NCBI RefSeq assembly: GCF_003605475.1
Contig: NZ_RAHX01000001.1
Coordinates: 2,170,001-2,234,000, forward strand
Direction: 5' to 3'
Source: Aurantiacibacter aquimixticola
GTDB taxonomy: Bacteria > Pseudomonadota > Alphaproteobacteria > Sphingomonadales > Sphingomonadaceae
DNA length: 64,000 nt
Part shown: piece by piece, positions 27,356-37,108 of the stretch
Layout of the letters: the number at the start of each line of letters is the position of its first letter
Numbering within the stretch: the stretch's first letter is position 1
Translations under genes and position numbers: made by a program
The notes under the pieces: model-generated
Told to the model about the DNA's origin: nothing
Database searches by the model: none
Seen by the model: only the letters and a program-made list of their open reading frames with translations

Positions 27356-28312
27356 ATGACGCGCGGTCTTGCAGCTGTAGTTCTCGTATGGCTACTTGCG
27401 GCCTGCGCGGCGGTGCAACCGGAAATGCAAGAGCGACGCATTGCTCTGACATTCGATGATGTGCCGCGCGGCGCAGGCGCCTTTCTTCCTGTCAAGGACC
27501 GCGCGGATATGCTCCGCCAGGGGCTTCGCGACGCTGGTGTCGAGCAAGCGGCTTTCTTTATCAATCCGGGAAAGCTGGCCGAAAATCCGGAACGCGCGGC
27601 CGACATTATGGCCTATATGGCCGACGGCCATGTGATGGCGAACCATACCAGCACGCATCCCTCGCTGCGCGATCTCACCGTGCCGCAATTTCTAGCCGAA
27701 ATAGACGCGGCGGAAGAATGGCTCGTGCAGCTCGACAATCACCGTCCATGGTTCCGCTACCCTTTCCTTAATGAAGGCGGCGGTGATGCTGCCAAACGCG
27801 ATGGCGTTCGGGACGGACTGGCCGAGCGCGGCCTTCGCAATGGATACGTCACGGTGGATGCGAGCGACTGGTTTTACGAGGCAAATTCACTCGCCGCACA
27901 GCGGGCGAGGTACACGATCGACATGGATGCGCTTTGCGACCTGTTTGTGGAAAGCCATGTCGAGGCCGCCGATTTCTTCGATCGGCTGGCAATCGACGCC
28001 ATCGGACGCTCCCCCGCACATGTCATGTTGCTGCACGAGGCGGATGTAACGGTGATGTTCCTCGGCGACCTGGTCGAAGCTCTCCAAGCGGATGGATGGA
28101 CGATCATCCCGGCCGATGAGGCCTATGATGACGCGCTCGGTGCCTTCGCGGCCACTTACGATACGCCGAGCGCGCAAGGCACTCTAATCGAAATGGTGGC
28201 ATGGGAACGCGGCTTGCCCGCACCGCGCTGGTATCCGCGTAACGACATTGCAGTCGCGCGCGCAGAATATGATCGTCGGGTGCTCGGCATCGAAGAAGGA
28301 GCAGCGGAGTGA
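27356..28312 (+). CDS. Polysaccharide deacetylase-family lipoprotein
   Basis: 318 residues from ATG 27356; an alternative GTG at 27350 overlaps the mmsA stop. Lipoprotein signal with LLAAC (Cys ~16). The NodB-type domain shows IALTFDDVPRGAGAF (catalytic Asp pair) and ANHTSTHPSLRDL (metal-binding His pair), then FRYPFLNEGG and HVMLLHEAD. The family removes acetyl groups from polysaccharides or related substrates. Lipidated, so probably acting in the periplasm or at the outer membrane. It continues the operon direction. Confidence 0.8.
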   Translation: MTRGLAAVVLVWLLAACAAVQPEMQERRIALTFDDVPRGAGAFLPVKDRADMLRQGLRDAGVEQAAFFINPGKLAENPERAADIMAYMADGHVMANHTSTHPSLRDLTVPQFLAEIDAAEEWLVQLDNHRPWFRYPFLNEGGGDAAKRDGVRDGLAERGLRNGYVTVDASDWFYEANSLAAQRARYTIDMDALCDLFVESHVEAADFFDRLAIDAIGRSPAHVMLLHEADVTVMFLGDLVEALQADGWTIIPADEAYDDALGAFAATYDTPSAQGTLIEMVAWERGLPAPRWYPRNDIAVARAEYDRRVLGIEEGAAE

Positions 28313-28818
28313 GAAATGCTTTCATCGCTATGGTCATCCTGCCATTGGCAGCCTGTTCGCAGGATGCCGAAGCGCCGGTCGATAGCGAGGTCGCCCCGAC
28401 CTCCGCCGATGATGACGAGGTGCTGAGTCAAGGCGAGACTTCGCTCGCCGACGAGACCGATGAAGGACCGACCCGTGCCGCCGTGCGGCTGGTCCCCGGC
28501 ATCCCCGCGCCCTTTACAGGCGTATGGGACTACGCGGACGGCAACTGCGACGCCATGTCCGATCTCCGCATGGAAATCGAACCGCAGATGATCACCTTCT
28601 ACGAAAGCATGGGCGAAGTGCAGCAAGTCGCGGTGGAAAGCCGGGATACCATCGTCGTCGATCTCAACATGGAGGGCGAGGGCGAACGCTGGAGCGAGAG
28701 CACGCGCTTCACGCTGGAAGATGACGGCGAGCGCCTGATCCCGACCGATGCCGATGGCGAGCAGCGTTGGGATCCGATGCCGCGCAAGCGTTGCCCGCAG
28801 GACCGCGCCGCGCGCTAG
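28309..28818 (+). CDS. Small lipoprotein, unknown function
   Basis: 169 residues from GTG 28309 overlapping the previous stop. Lipobox LPLAAC (Cys ~16), then an acidic Ser/Thr linker and a compact domain (FTGVWDYADGNCDAMSDLRM, MEIEPQMITFYESMG, STRFTLEDDGERLIP) with a lipocalin-like feel. No family assigned. Its 3' end is opposed by a convergent YeeE-type gene. Confidence 0.55.
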   Translation: MRNAFIAMVILPLAACSQDAEAPVDSEVAPTSADDDEVLSQGETSLADETDEGPTRAAVRLVPGIPAPFTGVWDYADGNCDAMSDLRMEIEPQMITFYESMGEVQQVAVESRDTIVVDLNMEGEGERWSESTRFTLEDDGERLIPTDADGEQRWDPMPRKRCPQDRAAR

Positions 28819-29230
28819 GCCTCCCGCTCGAACATCGCACCAGCGCCATGCCGGCCAGCATGGCGATCACGAAGACCGCCGCGCTTGCCGGTTCGATCGC
28901 AAGAGCGGCAAAGCCGGGCCCGGGGCACAGGCCGGCAATGCCCCAGCCGATACCGAACAGCGCCGCGCCGCCGATGAGTTTCGGCGTAAGGTCGCTCCTC
29001 GCCGGCAGGTGAAAGCCGGCTTCGAACAGGGGCCGCGCCATGCCCGGCACGAAGCGCCAGGCGATCGCCATCACGATAAGCGCGCCGCCCATCACGAAAG
29101 CGAGCGTCGGATCCCAGTCGCCGAACAGGTCGAGAAAACCGCGCACGCGCGCCGGATCGGTCATGCCGCCCACGGTCAGTCCCGCGCCGAAAACGGTTCC
29201 GGCGATCAGCGCGGTGAACCCGCGCATCAT
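28709..29230 (-). CDS. YeeE/YedE-type sulfur transporter half (DUF6691-like), C-terminus probably frameshifted
   Basis: 173 residues with four or so membrane helices. GTVFGAGLTVGGMTDPARVRGFLDLFGDWDPTLAFVMGGAL is the family signature for the second YeeE/YedE half, followed by LIGGAALFGIGWGIAGLCPGPGFAALA. These proteins pair to import thiosulfate or other sulfur species. After AMLAGMALV the frame continues into an uncharacteristic basic tail that overlaps the convergent lipoprotein gene by 110 bp. A one-base shift near 28840 would give MFEREA and a stop at 28815-28817, a normal end for the family. Start overlaps the upstream half (ATGA). Confidence 0.8.
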   Translation of the reverse strand: MMRGFTALIAGTVFGAGLTVGGMTDPARVRGFLDLFGDWDPTLAFVMGGALIVMAIAWRFVPGMARPLFEAGFHLPARSDLTPKLIGGAALFGIGWGIAGLCPGPGFAALAIEPASAAVFVIAMLAGMALVRCSSGRPSARRGPAGNACAASDPNAARHRHRSGSGARRHLPA

Positions 29231-29676
29231 GACAGCACCGTCCAGCCCGCCGCCTTCATAAGCGCGACCGTGGCTATGCCTGTCGCCATGAAGACGAGCG
29301 TTGCGACGATGGAGCGAGCCGACAGGCGGCTCATCCCGCAAACGCCGTGCCCGCTTGTGCATCCGCTGCCGAGCCGCGTGCCGACCCCCACGACGAGGCC
29401 CGCAATCACAAGCGGGATCGGACCGGCAAAGCTCGGCTCCAACCCGCCGCTGTCGAGAGCGACGATCAGCGCGCCTAGCGGAAGGCCGAGGATGAAGGTC
29501 AGCGCGCCGCCGCGACCGATGCCGCTGCCGCCAAGTCCGGCGGCCTTTGCGGCTATGCCGGAAACGCCCGCGATCCGACCGAGGCCGAGAAGCACGATTG
29601 CCGCCGCCACGCCGATCAGTGCGCCACCCGCCAGCCCTGCCAGCGGTGCGGCGTCTGGAAAGCCCGGCAGCGTCAT
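29227..29676 (-). CDS. YeeE/YedE-type sulfur transporter half
   Basis: 149 residues, polytopic. The characteristic GTRLGSGCTSGHGVCGMSRLSARS contains the conserved cysteines that are thought to relay the sulfur substrate in the YeeE/TsuA family. Preceded and followed by four-base start-stop overlaps, so co-translated with the second half at 28709 and the metallohydrolase upstream. The pair is commonly found beside persulfide dioxygenases. Confidence 0.88.
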   Translation of the reverse strand: MTLPGFPDAAPLAGLAGGALIGVAAAIVLLGLGRIAGVSGIAAKAAGLGGSGIGRGGALTFILGLPLGALIVALDSGGLEPSFAGPIPLVIAGLVVGVGTRLGSGCTSGHGVCGMSRLSARSIVATLVFMATGIATVALMKAAGWTVLS

Positions 29677-30605
29677 ACCGCGTTCACCGGTATCTTGATG
29701 TAACTCACTCCGTTATCCTCCGGTTCGGGCAGTCGCCCTCCGCGAATATTCACCTGCACGCTCGGCAGGATCAGCGTGGGCATATCAAGCGTGGCATCGC
29801 GCGCGGTACGCATCGCGACGAATTCGTCCTCCGTCACGCCGTCCTTTACATGCACGTTGTGCTCTCGCTGAAGCGCGACGGTGGTTTCCCACGCATATTC
29901 ATCCCGCCCCGGCGCCTTGTAATCGTGGCAGAGGAACAGCCGCGTTTCCCTTGGCAGGGCAAGTATGCGGCGGATGGAGCGGAACAGTTGCCGCGCATCG
30001 CCGCCGGGGAAATCGGCCCGCGCCGTGCCGAAATCGGGCATGAACAGCGTATCGCAAACGAAAGCTGCGTCGCCGATGATGAAGGCCATGTCGGCAGGCG
30101 TATGACCGGGCACGTGCAGCGCGATGCCCTTAAGTTCGCCTATCGAGAACGCTTCGCCATCGCAGAAAAGATGATCGAATTGCGATCCGTCACGTTCGAA
30201 ATCGGTGCCGGCGTTGAACAGCTTTCCGAACACCTCCTGCACCCGGATGATGCCTTTCCCGATGGCCAGCTTCCCGCCCAGTTTTTCCTGCAGGTAAGGT
30301 GCGGCGGAGATGTGATCGGCATGCGCGTGCGTCTCGATATGCCAGGTGACGGTGAGATCGTTCGCGGCGACGTATTCGACGATCCTGTCGGCCGATCCGT
30401 TCGATGTCCTGCCGGAAGCCGCCTCGTAATCGAGCACGGAATCGATCACGGCCGCCTCGCTGGTGGCAGGATCGCTGACGACGTAGCTGACCGTATTGGT
30501 CGCTTCGTCGAAAAACCCCGCAATGTTCGGCCTCAGGCACGTATCCGAACGCGCGCAAAGGATTTGCGCAGTCGCGGCATCGCGCGCCTCGTCCAATTCG
30601 TTCAT
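29673..30605 (-). CDS. Persulfide-dioxygenase-like metallo-beta-lactamase-fold hydrolase
   Basis: 310 residues from the ATG at 30605 with GAGGAGG upstream. Metal-ligand motif HIETHAHADHISAAPYL, then LHVPGHTPADMAF and DTLFMPDFGTARADFPGGDA and LCHDYKAPGRDEYAWET. These blocks are characteristic of glutathione-persulfide dioxygenase/ETHE1-like and Blh-like proteins, single-iron enzymes that oxidise persulfides to sulfite. Neighbouring YeeE/YedE transporters support a sulfur role. Stop overlaps the next start. Confidence 0.85.
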   Translation of the reverse strand: MNELDEARDAATAQILCARSDTCLRPNIAGFFDEATNTVSYVVSDPATSEAAVIDSVLDYEAASGRTSNGSADRIVEYVAANDLTVTWHIETHAHADHISAAPYLQEKLGGKLAIGKGIIRVQEVFGKLFNAGTDFERDGSQFDHLFCDGEAFSIGELKGIALHVPGHTPADMAFIIGDAAFVCDTLFMPDFGTARADFPGGDARQLFRSIRRILALPRETRLFLCHDYKAPGRDEYAWETTVALQREHNVHVKDGVTEDEFVAMRTARDATLDMPTLILPSVQVNIRGGRLPEPEDNGVSYIKIPVNAV

Positions 30606-31579
30606 CGCTCGGCCTCCTCGCGTTTCAGCATGGCCAGCGTCGCGAAACTTGCGAGCCAGTGGGAGCCCATATAGTGGCCGTCCACTGCACCCAAAGAGGC
30701 GACAAGGTGGCGCTCGGCATAGCCACCGCCAAGGTCGAGCGCGCGCCAGCACCAGGCGCGGGTGAGGTTCACCCCGTCGAGATGCGCGGCCTTGCCGTCG
30801 CTGGGATCGGTAACGCTGACCGGGACGAAAAGCGCCTCCGGCTCGCCGCGATCGAGCTTCGGAAGGAACGCAGCGAACCAGTCGGCGAAATCTGCTGGTG
30901 GAAGCACGCGCTTCATCAGCACGGCCTCGATGAGCAGCGGCGGCAGGAACTCGTCCCCGCCCGTTCCTGCAAAGCGCATGTCGCGATCACTGCCGTAGAA
31001 GCGCCGCGCCTGATTCTCGATCAGCTCCGCGAGATCGGTATCGCGCTTGCGCGCCCATTCGAGGGTGAGCGTCAGCGCAAAGGCCGTGTTGGCGTGCGCG
31101 CCGTGACGAATCGGCCCTGCCAGCGTAGCCAGATAGTCTCGCCACCCGGCTGCGAAATGCTGTGCGAGCGGAGAGATATGTCCGGCCCAGTCGCGATCCT
31201 CGTGCCGCCTCGCCTCCAGATGGAGGTAGAGCAGCCACGCCCAGCCATAGGGCCGCTCGAAGCTGCGCGCCGCGGGGCGCTGGGCGTAGGCAAGCTCCGC
31301 CTGCAATGCCTCTGCAGTAAGAGTGTGCTGTGCCAGAGTGTCGATCTCCATCGCTTCGGGCATGTCGGGATACATGCGGCGAAGCGTCAGCAGCATCCAC
31401 CAACTGTGGACGCAGCTATGCCAGTCGAAACTGCCGAAGAAGGCCGGATGAAGCGCGCGCGGACTGGCGACATCGCCGGGCCCGTCCATTACGTGATCGA
31501 GCTTGTTGGGATATTCGCGCGTGACATGGCTCAGCGCTATCGCGGCGAAGCGGGCAGCGGTGGTGCGGTCCAGTTTCAT
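30602..31579 (-). CDS. DUF2891 family protein
   Basis: 325 residues, helix-rich and cytoplasmic. The N-terminus (LSHVTREYPNKLDHVMDG ... HPAFFGSFDWHSCVHSWWML) and the C-terminus (LDGVNLTRAWCWRALDL, HYMGSHWLASFATLAML) are the DUF2891 hallmarks, with conserved His/Asp/Trp suggestive of an alpha/alpha-barrel enzyme. Function is unknown. Both ends overlap neighbouring genes by ATGA, tying it firmly to the oxoprolinase-persulfide operon. Confidence 0.82.
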   Translation of the reverse strand: MKLDRTTAARFAAIALSHVTREYPNKLDHVMDGPGDVASPRALHPAFFGSFDWHSCVHSWWMLLTLRRMYPDMPEAMEIDTLAQHTLTAEALQAELAYAQRPAARSFERPYGWAWLLYLHLEARRHEDRDWAGHISPLAQHFAAGWRDYLATLAGPIRHGAHANTAFALTLTLEWARKRDTDLAELIENQARRFYGSDRDMRFAGTGGDEFLPPLLIEAVLMKRVLPPADFADWFAAFLPKLDRGEPEALFVPVSVTDPSDGKAAHLDGVNLTRAWCWRALDLGGGYAERHLVASLGAVDGHYMGSHWLASFATLAMLKREEAER

Positions 31580-34500
31580 TCCGGCGTCCCGTAGCCACCA
31601 CCACCGGGCGTGCGGATGACCACCACGTCTCCGGGCGACACGTCCACCGCGCCGCCCGCGCCCAACGTGCTGATCGACCCGTCCTCATGCTCGATGAAGG
31701 TGTCTCCCGTCTCGGCGTCCTCGCCTCCAGCGATTCCGCGCGGGGCGACAGTACGGCGATTGGCGAGCATCTGGACCTGCATCGCCTCGAGAAAGGCAAT
31801 GCGCCTTGTCACGCCGTCTCCGCCGCGATGTTTTCCCGCGCCGCCCGATCCCTCGCGAATGGCGAAGCGTTCCACGCGGACCGGCAGCCGCGTCTCCAGC
31901 ACTTCGGGATCGGTGAGGCGCGAATTGGTCATGTGAGTCTGCACCGCGCTCGCTCCGTCGAAGCCCGGCCCCGCGCCAGCTCCACCGCAGATGGTTTCGT
32001 AATATTGATGCTCGGCATTGCCAAAGGTGAGGTTGTTCATCGTCCCCTGCGACGGCGCGAGCGCACCGCAGGCGGCCAAGATCGCATCGGTGACCACCTG
32101 GCTCGTCTCGACGTTGCCCGCAACCACCGCGGCGGGCGGCTCGGGCGCGAGCATGGAGCCTGCCGGAATGCGCAGCTCTACCGGGCGCAGGCAGCCATCG
32201 TTGAGCGGCACGTCGTCCTCTATCAAGCAGCGAAGTGCGTAGAGCGTGGCGGCACGGGTGATGCTGGCGGGCGCGTTGAAATTGTCGGGCAGCTGTTCGC
32301 TGGTGCCGGTGAAGTCCAACACGGTGGATCGCGACTTGCGGTCGATCGAAATGGCAACGCAGACCTTGGCACCGTTGTCCATCGCATAGGAAAAGCTGCC
32401 TTCCGGAAGGCGCGCCAGCAGATCGCGCACCGCCGCTTCGCCATTGTCGAGCACATGGCCCATGTAAGCGGAAAGCATCTCGCCAGAATGCTCGCCTGCC
32501 GCTGCGGCGAGCAGATCGGCTCCGCGCGCGCATGCCGCAAGCTGCGCTTTCAGATCGGCGATGTTGCGATCGACGTTTCTGGCCGGGTGCGGACCCCCGC
32601 CGAGCCTCCCGCGCACCTCGCTGTCCCTGAAATGCCCCTCATCGACCAGCAGCACATCGTCGAGCCGGATGCCCTCGTCATCGATCGTCTTGCTGCCGGG
32701 AGGCATGGAACCGGGCGCAGTGCCGCCGATGTCTGCATGGTGCCCGCGCGCTGCGACGAAGGCGTCCGGCGCGGTGCTGTTATCGCTCCAGAACACCGGC
32801 ACGATCACCGTAATATCCGGCAGATGCGTCCCGCCGTGATAGGGATCGTTGAGGCAATAGGCATCGCCGCGCCGGATGCCGCGCTCGGTGCCGGAACGGC
32901 TCTCCATCACCCGCCCGATGCTCGCCGACATGCTGCCGAGGTGCACCGGAATATGCGGCGCATTGGCGATGAGCGCGCCTTGCGCATCGAATAGGGCGCA
33001 GGAGAAATCGAGCCGTTCCTTGATGTTCACAGAGGTGGCGGTCGCTTCCAGCACGACGCCCATCTCTTCGGCTATGGCCATGAAAAGATTGTTGAAGATC
33101 GAAAGGCGCAGGGGGTCTACTTGCGTTTCTTTGGCCAGCTTGCGTGTCACCGGCGTGGCCCGGATCAGGATCAGCGATCCGTCCGCGGCACTCTCGGCCC
33201 GCCAACCGTTTTCCAGCACGGTGGTCGAACCCGACGCCGGGATGACCGCGGGGCCCTCGATCGGCTCGGCAAGTGGGTCGATGGCATATTCCGAAAGGCC
33301 GCCGCTCTCGCCGCGCCCCTCCACGGTTATGGCATCGAGGATCACTTCGGCATCGGCATCGGACCATCCGAAGCGACGGCGATGCTCCTCGCGAAATTCG
33401 CTTTCGGCATTTTGCGAGAGCGGCATATCGAGAGCGGTATCGCTTCCCTTAAAGCGCAACCGCAGCCGACCGATCTGCGTCGTCCGGTCCGCCGGTATTC
33501 CCTGCGCCAGGAGTTCCGCGCGAACATCGTCCCCAAGCGCTTCCAGGACCGGCTGAAAGTCTTCGACGAGAGGCTGAACCACACCGCGCTCGCGCAGCGC
33601 CACGACCGGCGCGAGCCCGATGCCATACGCGCTCAGCATCCCGGCAAGGGGGTGTATGAGCACGGTCGAGATGCCGAGTTCATCCGCAACGCGGCAGGCG
33701 AATTGTCCACCGGCCCCGCCAAAGCAGGCAAGAGCATGCGTGGTCACGTCATGTCCGCGCGCCGTACTGATCTTGCGGATGGCATTGGCCATCTCGTCCA
33801 CCGCCAGGGCGAGGAAATTCTCGGCCAGCGCCTCGGCCTCGATCGGTGGCGAAAGGTCGTCGCGGACCTCCTCCAGCCGCGCGCGAGCGGCGCTGACATC
33901 CAGCGGCTCCGTGCCATTCGTACCGAACACTCGTGGAAATTGCGCCGGATCGATGCGACCTAGCACGAGATTGCAATCGGTCACCGTCAGCGGGCCACCC
34001 TTGCGATAGCAGGCGGGGCCCGGATCGGCACCGGCACTTTCCGGCCCGACGCGCAGGCGCTGACCGTCGAAACGGCAGACCGAGCCTCCGCCCGCCGCAA
34101 CGGTGTGCACTTGCATCATCGGCGCGGCGATGCGGATGCCGGCGACCACGCTTTCTCCCGTCCGCTCATATTCGCCGGCGAAGTGGCAGACATCTGTGCT
34201 GGTCCCGCCCATGTCGAAACCGATCAGCCGCGAATATCCTAGTCGTCGCGCCGTCTCGACCATGCCCACCACACCGCCCGCCGGGCCCGAAAGCACCGCA
34301 TCCTTGCCGCGAAAGGCGTTGGCATCGGCAAGGCCGCCATTGGATTGCATGAAGCGCAGCGTGCCATGCTCCGGCAATCGCCCCGCCAGCTGCTCGACAT
34401 AATTCCGGATGACGGGCGAGAGATAGGCGTCGGCGATGCTGGTATCGCCTCGTGGCACCAGCTTGATGAGCGGGGACACCTCATGGCTGGCGCTCACCTG

Positions 34501-35061
34501 TGTGAAGCCGAGTTCTTGCGCGATCGCGGCCAGTCGGCGCTCATGCGTCGAATGTTTCCAGCCATGCATCAGCACTATGGCGATCGCTTCCACACCTTTT
34601 GCGCGCAAGGTCGCAAGCTCTTGCCGGGCGGCATCCTCGTCCAACTCGCGCAGCACCTCTCCATCTGCCGCGACGCGCTCGCCGATTTCGACCACATGCC
34701 GTTCGAGCCGTTCGGGCTTGCGGATATCGAGCGCGAAGATGTCGGGGCGCGCCTGATTGCCAATGGCAAGAGCGTCGCGATGTCCGGCCGTGATGGCGAG
34801 AGCGACCTCGGCGCCTCGCCGCTCCAGCAGGGCATTCGTCGCGATCGTCGTACCTATTCTGAGTTCGGCAATCGGCGCGCCTGGAAATTGCGCTTCGTGG
34901 GCATCGATGATGCGTTTCACCGCCTCGCTCGCAGCGTCTTCGTAATTCAGCGGATCGTTCGAAAGCAGCTTTGCCGTCGTCAACTGCCCATCGGGCAATT
35001 GCGCGACGACGTCGGTGAATGTGCCGCCGCGATCGATCGCGAAGCGATAGGAGCCAGTCAT
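31576..35061 (-). CDS. 5-oxoprolinase (ATP-hydrolysing), fused HyuA-HyuB
   Basis: 1161 residues. The HyuA-type ATPase part opens with [19 protein letters not shown] and has [48 protein letters not shown] and [18 protein letters not shown]. The HyuB-type half starts near residue 655 ([20 protein letters not shown]) and carries [19 protein letters not shown] and the His-rich [20 protein letters not shown]. The fusion is the length of eukaryotic-type 5-oxoprolinase, which opens 5-oxoproline to glutamate in the gamma-glutamyl/glutathione cycle. First gene of the operon, divergent from the Crp/Fnr-type gene 100 bp away. A hydantoinase-type substrate is not excluded. Confidence 0.92.
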   Translation of the reverse strand: MTGSYRFAIDRGGTFTDVVAQLPDGQLTTAKLLSNDPLNYEDAASEAVKRIIDAHEAQFPGAPIAELRIGTTIATNALLERRGAEVALAITAGHRDALAIGNQARPDIFALDIRKPERLERHVVEIGERVAADGEVLRELDEDAARQELATLRAKGVEAIAIVLMHGWKHSTHERRLAAIAQELGFTQVSASHEVSPLIKLVPRGDTSIADAYLSPVIRNYVEQLAGRLPEHGTLRFMQSNGGLADANAFRGKDAVLSGPAGGVVGMVETARRLGYSRLIGFDMGGTSTDVCHFAGEYERTGESVVAGIRIAAPMMQVHTVAAGGGSVCRFDGQRLRVGPESAGADPGPACYRKGGPLTVTDCNLVLGRIDPAQFPRVFGTNGTEPLDVSAARARLEEVRDDLSPPIEAEALAENFLALAVDEMANAIRKISTARGHDVTTHALACFGGAGGQFACRVADELGISTVLIHPLAGMLSAYGIGLAPVVALRERGVVQPLVEDFQPVLEALGDDVRAELLAQGIPADRTTQIGRLRLRFKGSDTALDMPLSQNAESEFREEHRRRFGWSDADAEVILDAITVEGRGESGGLSEYAIDPLAEPIEGPAVIPASGSTTVLENGWRAESAADGSLILIRATPVTRKLAKETQVDPLRLSIFNNLFMAIAEEMGVVLEATATSVNIKERLDFSCALFDAQGALIANAPHIPVHLGSMSASIGRVMESRSGTERGIRRGDAYCLNDPYHGGTHLPDITVIVPVFWSDNSTAPDAFVAARGHHADIGGTAPGSMPPGSKTIDDEGIRLDDVLLVDEGHFRDSEVRGRLGGGPHPARNVDRNIADLKAQLAACARGADLLAAAAGEHSGEMLSAYMGHVLDNGEAAVRDLLARLPEGSFSYAMDNGAKVCVAISIDRKSRSTVLDFTGTSEQLPDNFNAPASITRAATLYALRCLIEDDVPLNDGCLRPVELRIPAGSMLAPEPPAAVVAGNVETSQVVTDAILAACGALAPSQGTMNNLTFGNAEHQYYETICGGAGAGPGFDGASAVQTHMTNSRLTDPEVLETRLPVRVERFAIREGSGGAGKHRGGDGVTRRIAFLEAMQVQMLANRRTVAPRGIAGGEDAETGDTFIEHEDGSISTLGAGGAVDVSPGDVVVIRTPGGGGYGTPE

Positions 35062-35161
35062 GCGACGTCCCTATGCGCAAGGGTCGGTCTCGCCAAGCGC
35101 GAGCTTGGGCTTGCACCGCATGGAATATCGCCTAACGCATTGGCACAAGCTGTAAAAACAG

Positions 35162-35944
35162 ATGAGGGACATGATGAAGTCCGAGCGTGACCGTTTTCCG
35201 CTGACCGGGCATTTCCTGATGGGCCGACTGCGCGATGCGATGTCGGAAGAGGAAAAGGCGACTGTCGAATCGCTGATCGAAGAAGTCGCCGAGTTCGAGA
35301 CGGCCGAGGAAATCCTCGGCCGTGGCCAATTGTGCGATCGCTCCACGATGCTGATAGACGGCTTCATGCTGCGCGCGGTCAATACGCAGGATAGGCGATA
35401 TATCGTCGGTGTGCAGGTGCCCGGCGATTTCGTCGATTTGCACGCCTTTGCGCTCAAACGGCTCGATCACGACATTGTCACGCTAGGCAGGGTGAAGGTC
35501 GGCTTTACCACGCATGAGCGCATCAAGGACGTCATGCAGACCAATCCGCACCTTGCGCGGCTGATGTGGTTCTCGACCTTGCTTGATGCGGCTATTCACC
35601 GCGAATGGATCATGAAGATGGAGCAATTGCGCGCGCCCCAACGCGTGGCGCATGTCTTTTGCGAGATCTGGAAGCGGCTCGATTTCGTCGGTCTAGGCGA
35701 AGAGGGAAAGATCACCACGCCGCTTATCCAGCAGGATCTCGCCGACATGTGCGGGACCACGGCAATCCACATGAATCGTGCGCTGACCGAATTGCGGGAC
35801 AGCGGTCTTGCGGATTTCCGCCGCGGCACGATTACCGTGCCGGATCGAAAGCAACTCGAAAAATACGGCGTTTTCGACCCGGCATATCTCTACGGCGAAG
35901 GTGTGCTCGGACTGCGGGGAGAGCTTTCGATCGGCATGGATTAG
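35162..35944 (+). CDS. Crp/Fnr-family transcriptional regulator
   Basis: 260 residues (ATG 35162; a second ATG at 35174 is possible). The N-terminal cyclic-nucleotide-binding-like domain (TMLIDGFMLRAVNTQDRRYI, GVQVPGDFVDLHAFALKRLD) lacks FNR-type Fe-S cysteines. The C-terminal helix-turn-helix is LIQQDLADMCGTTAIHMNRA followed by LTELRDSGLADFRRGTITV. Divergent from the oxoprolinase operon across a 100-bp spacer, so it may regulate that operon. The effector is not predictable. Shares a 4-bp tail overlap with the DUF2171 gene. Confidence 0.9.
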   Translation: MRDMMKSERDRFPLTGHFLMGRLRDAMSEEEKATVESLIEEVAEFETAEEILGRGQLCDRSTMLIDGFMLRAVNTQDRRYIVGVQVPGDFVDLHAFALKRLDHDIVTLGRVKVGFTTHERIKDVMQTNPHLARLMWFSTLLDAAIHREWIMKMEQLRAPQRVAHVFCEIWKRLDFVGLGEEGKITTPLIQQDLADMCGTTAIHMNRALTELRDSGLADFRRGTITVPDRKQLEKYGVFDPAYLYGEGVLGLRGELSIGMD

Positions 35945-36162
35945 CGGACGCCGACCGGTATCTGCACATCGTCTTCCAGCGTTGCGATATCCCGTTCAAC
36001 ATGCGCAACCGACGCCATGGGCAGATAATGCGGTAAGCGGTCCTTGCACTCGGCTCGCTTCAGGCGAAAGCGCTTTTCCTCGACGAGGTCGATGATGCCG
36101 ACACGCTCGCCATCCGCATCCACCACGATCATGTCCTCCCGAATTTGCGATTTTTCGAACAT
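35941..36162 (-). CDS. DUF2171 (PRC-barrel-like) small protein
   Basis: 73 residues. The sequence FEKSQIREDMIVVDADGERV then GIIDLVEEKRFRLKRAECKD and LPHYLPMASVAHVERDI follows the DUF2171 pattern, a short PRC-barrel-like beta fold seen in stress-associated alphaproteobacterial genes. Convergent with the Crp-type gene and overlapping it by 4 bp (TTAG). No membrane segment. Function unknown. Confidence 0.75.
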   Translation of the reverse strand: MFEKSQIREDMIVVDADGERVGIIDLVEEKRFRLKRAECKDRLPHYLPMASVAHVERDIATLEDDVQIPVGVR

Positions 36163-36327
36163 GAACTTTCTTTCAAAAACATAAGGTTGCGTTTCGATAA
36201 CGCCTTCGCGCGAGAGACGGTTCCGCAGATCGTCGCGCGGGGAAAACGGCTTGCGCGCGGGGTTCGTTAGAACCTACCTTCGGCTCGCGCGTATAGGACA
36301 AACGGCAAATTCGGAGGGCGTGCCATC

Positions 36328-37065
36328 ATGGCGACAGGCGGGTACAGCACAGCGAGAAAGAAGCTCGACTGGAAGCTGGTCGTCCTGATCGTCATCCTCC
36401 ATGTCGCAGCGCTCGCCGGACTGGCGCGCTTGCTCGCGCCGCAATTCACCGCCGACATCATCGAAGGCGCGACAACATTCGTTTCCGTGGATGTGCGCGA
36501 GATCGTCGAACCCGAGGTGGAGCCGAGCATATCTCCGCCTGCCCCGGACGAAGGCGCGGCGGGCAATGTCGGGCAGGAGGCAACCCCGCGCGAAGTGGTT
36601 GCGCCGGAGCCGGAGATCGAATTGCCGCGACCCAGCCCAGCACCGCGTGCTTCCTCGACCGGTACGGCGAATCGTTCCGGCGCGCGCGATCGCGGCGATG
36701 GCACCGGTGCGGGCGGCGAAGGCAGCGGCACGGGCAGTGGGCGCGGGGGATCGGGCACGGGCGGCGCAGTGGCCGTCAGGCCGTCCGTGCGTTCGGGAGA
36801 GCTGAACGAGGCGCGCGATTTCCCGATACCGGAAGGCGGGCGGCAAGCCCGGCTGGGCCGATCCGTGACAGTGCAGTTTATCGTCACCACCGATGGGCGG
36901 GCCCGCAATTGCACCGTTGCCAACACCCAGGTCGACGCGACCACGACAGCGCGGGTCTGCCCACTCGTCATCGAGAAAATTCGCTTCAACCCGGCCACCA
37001 CGGCCGACGGAACGCCGGTCGAGGCGCGCTATGGCTACCGTGTCGATTTTCGAGCGCGCAGCTGA
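36328..37065 (+). CDS. TonB-like energy transducer
   Basis: 245 residues. A single N-terminal membrane anchor (VVLIVILHVAALAGLARLLA) follows a cytoplasmic basic segment. A periplasmic linker rich in Pro/Glu and then Gly/Ser (DGTGAGGEGSGTGSGRGGSG) leads to a C-terminal TonB-type domain (QARLGRSVTVQFIVTTDGRA, TVANTQVDATTTARVC, IEKIRFNPATTADGTPVEAR). The final YGYRVDFRARS is a reasonable TonB end strand. No exbB/exbD or TonB-dependent receptor is adjacent. It would transmit proton-motive energy to an outer-membrane receptor. Confidence 0.8.
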   Translation: MATGGYSTARKKLDWKLVVLIVILHVAALAGLARLLAPQFTADIIEGATTFVSVDVREIVEPEVEPSISPPAPDEGAAGNVGQEATPREVVAPEPEIELPRPSPAPRASSTGTANRSGARDRGDGTGAGGEGSGTGSGRGGSGTGGAVAVRPSVRSGELNEARDFPIPEGGRQARLGRSVTVQFIVTTDGRARNCTVANTQVDATTTARVCPLVIEKIRFNPATTADGTPVEARYGYRVDFRARS

Positions 37066-37108
37066 GGCAAGGCTTGCACTTGCCGAGGCAATTCAACAGG
37101 GCGTTGCC

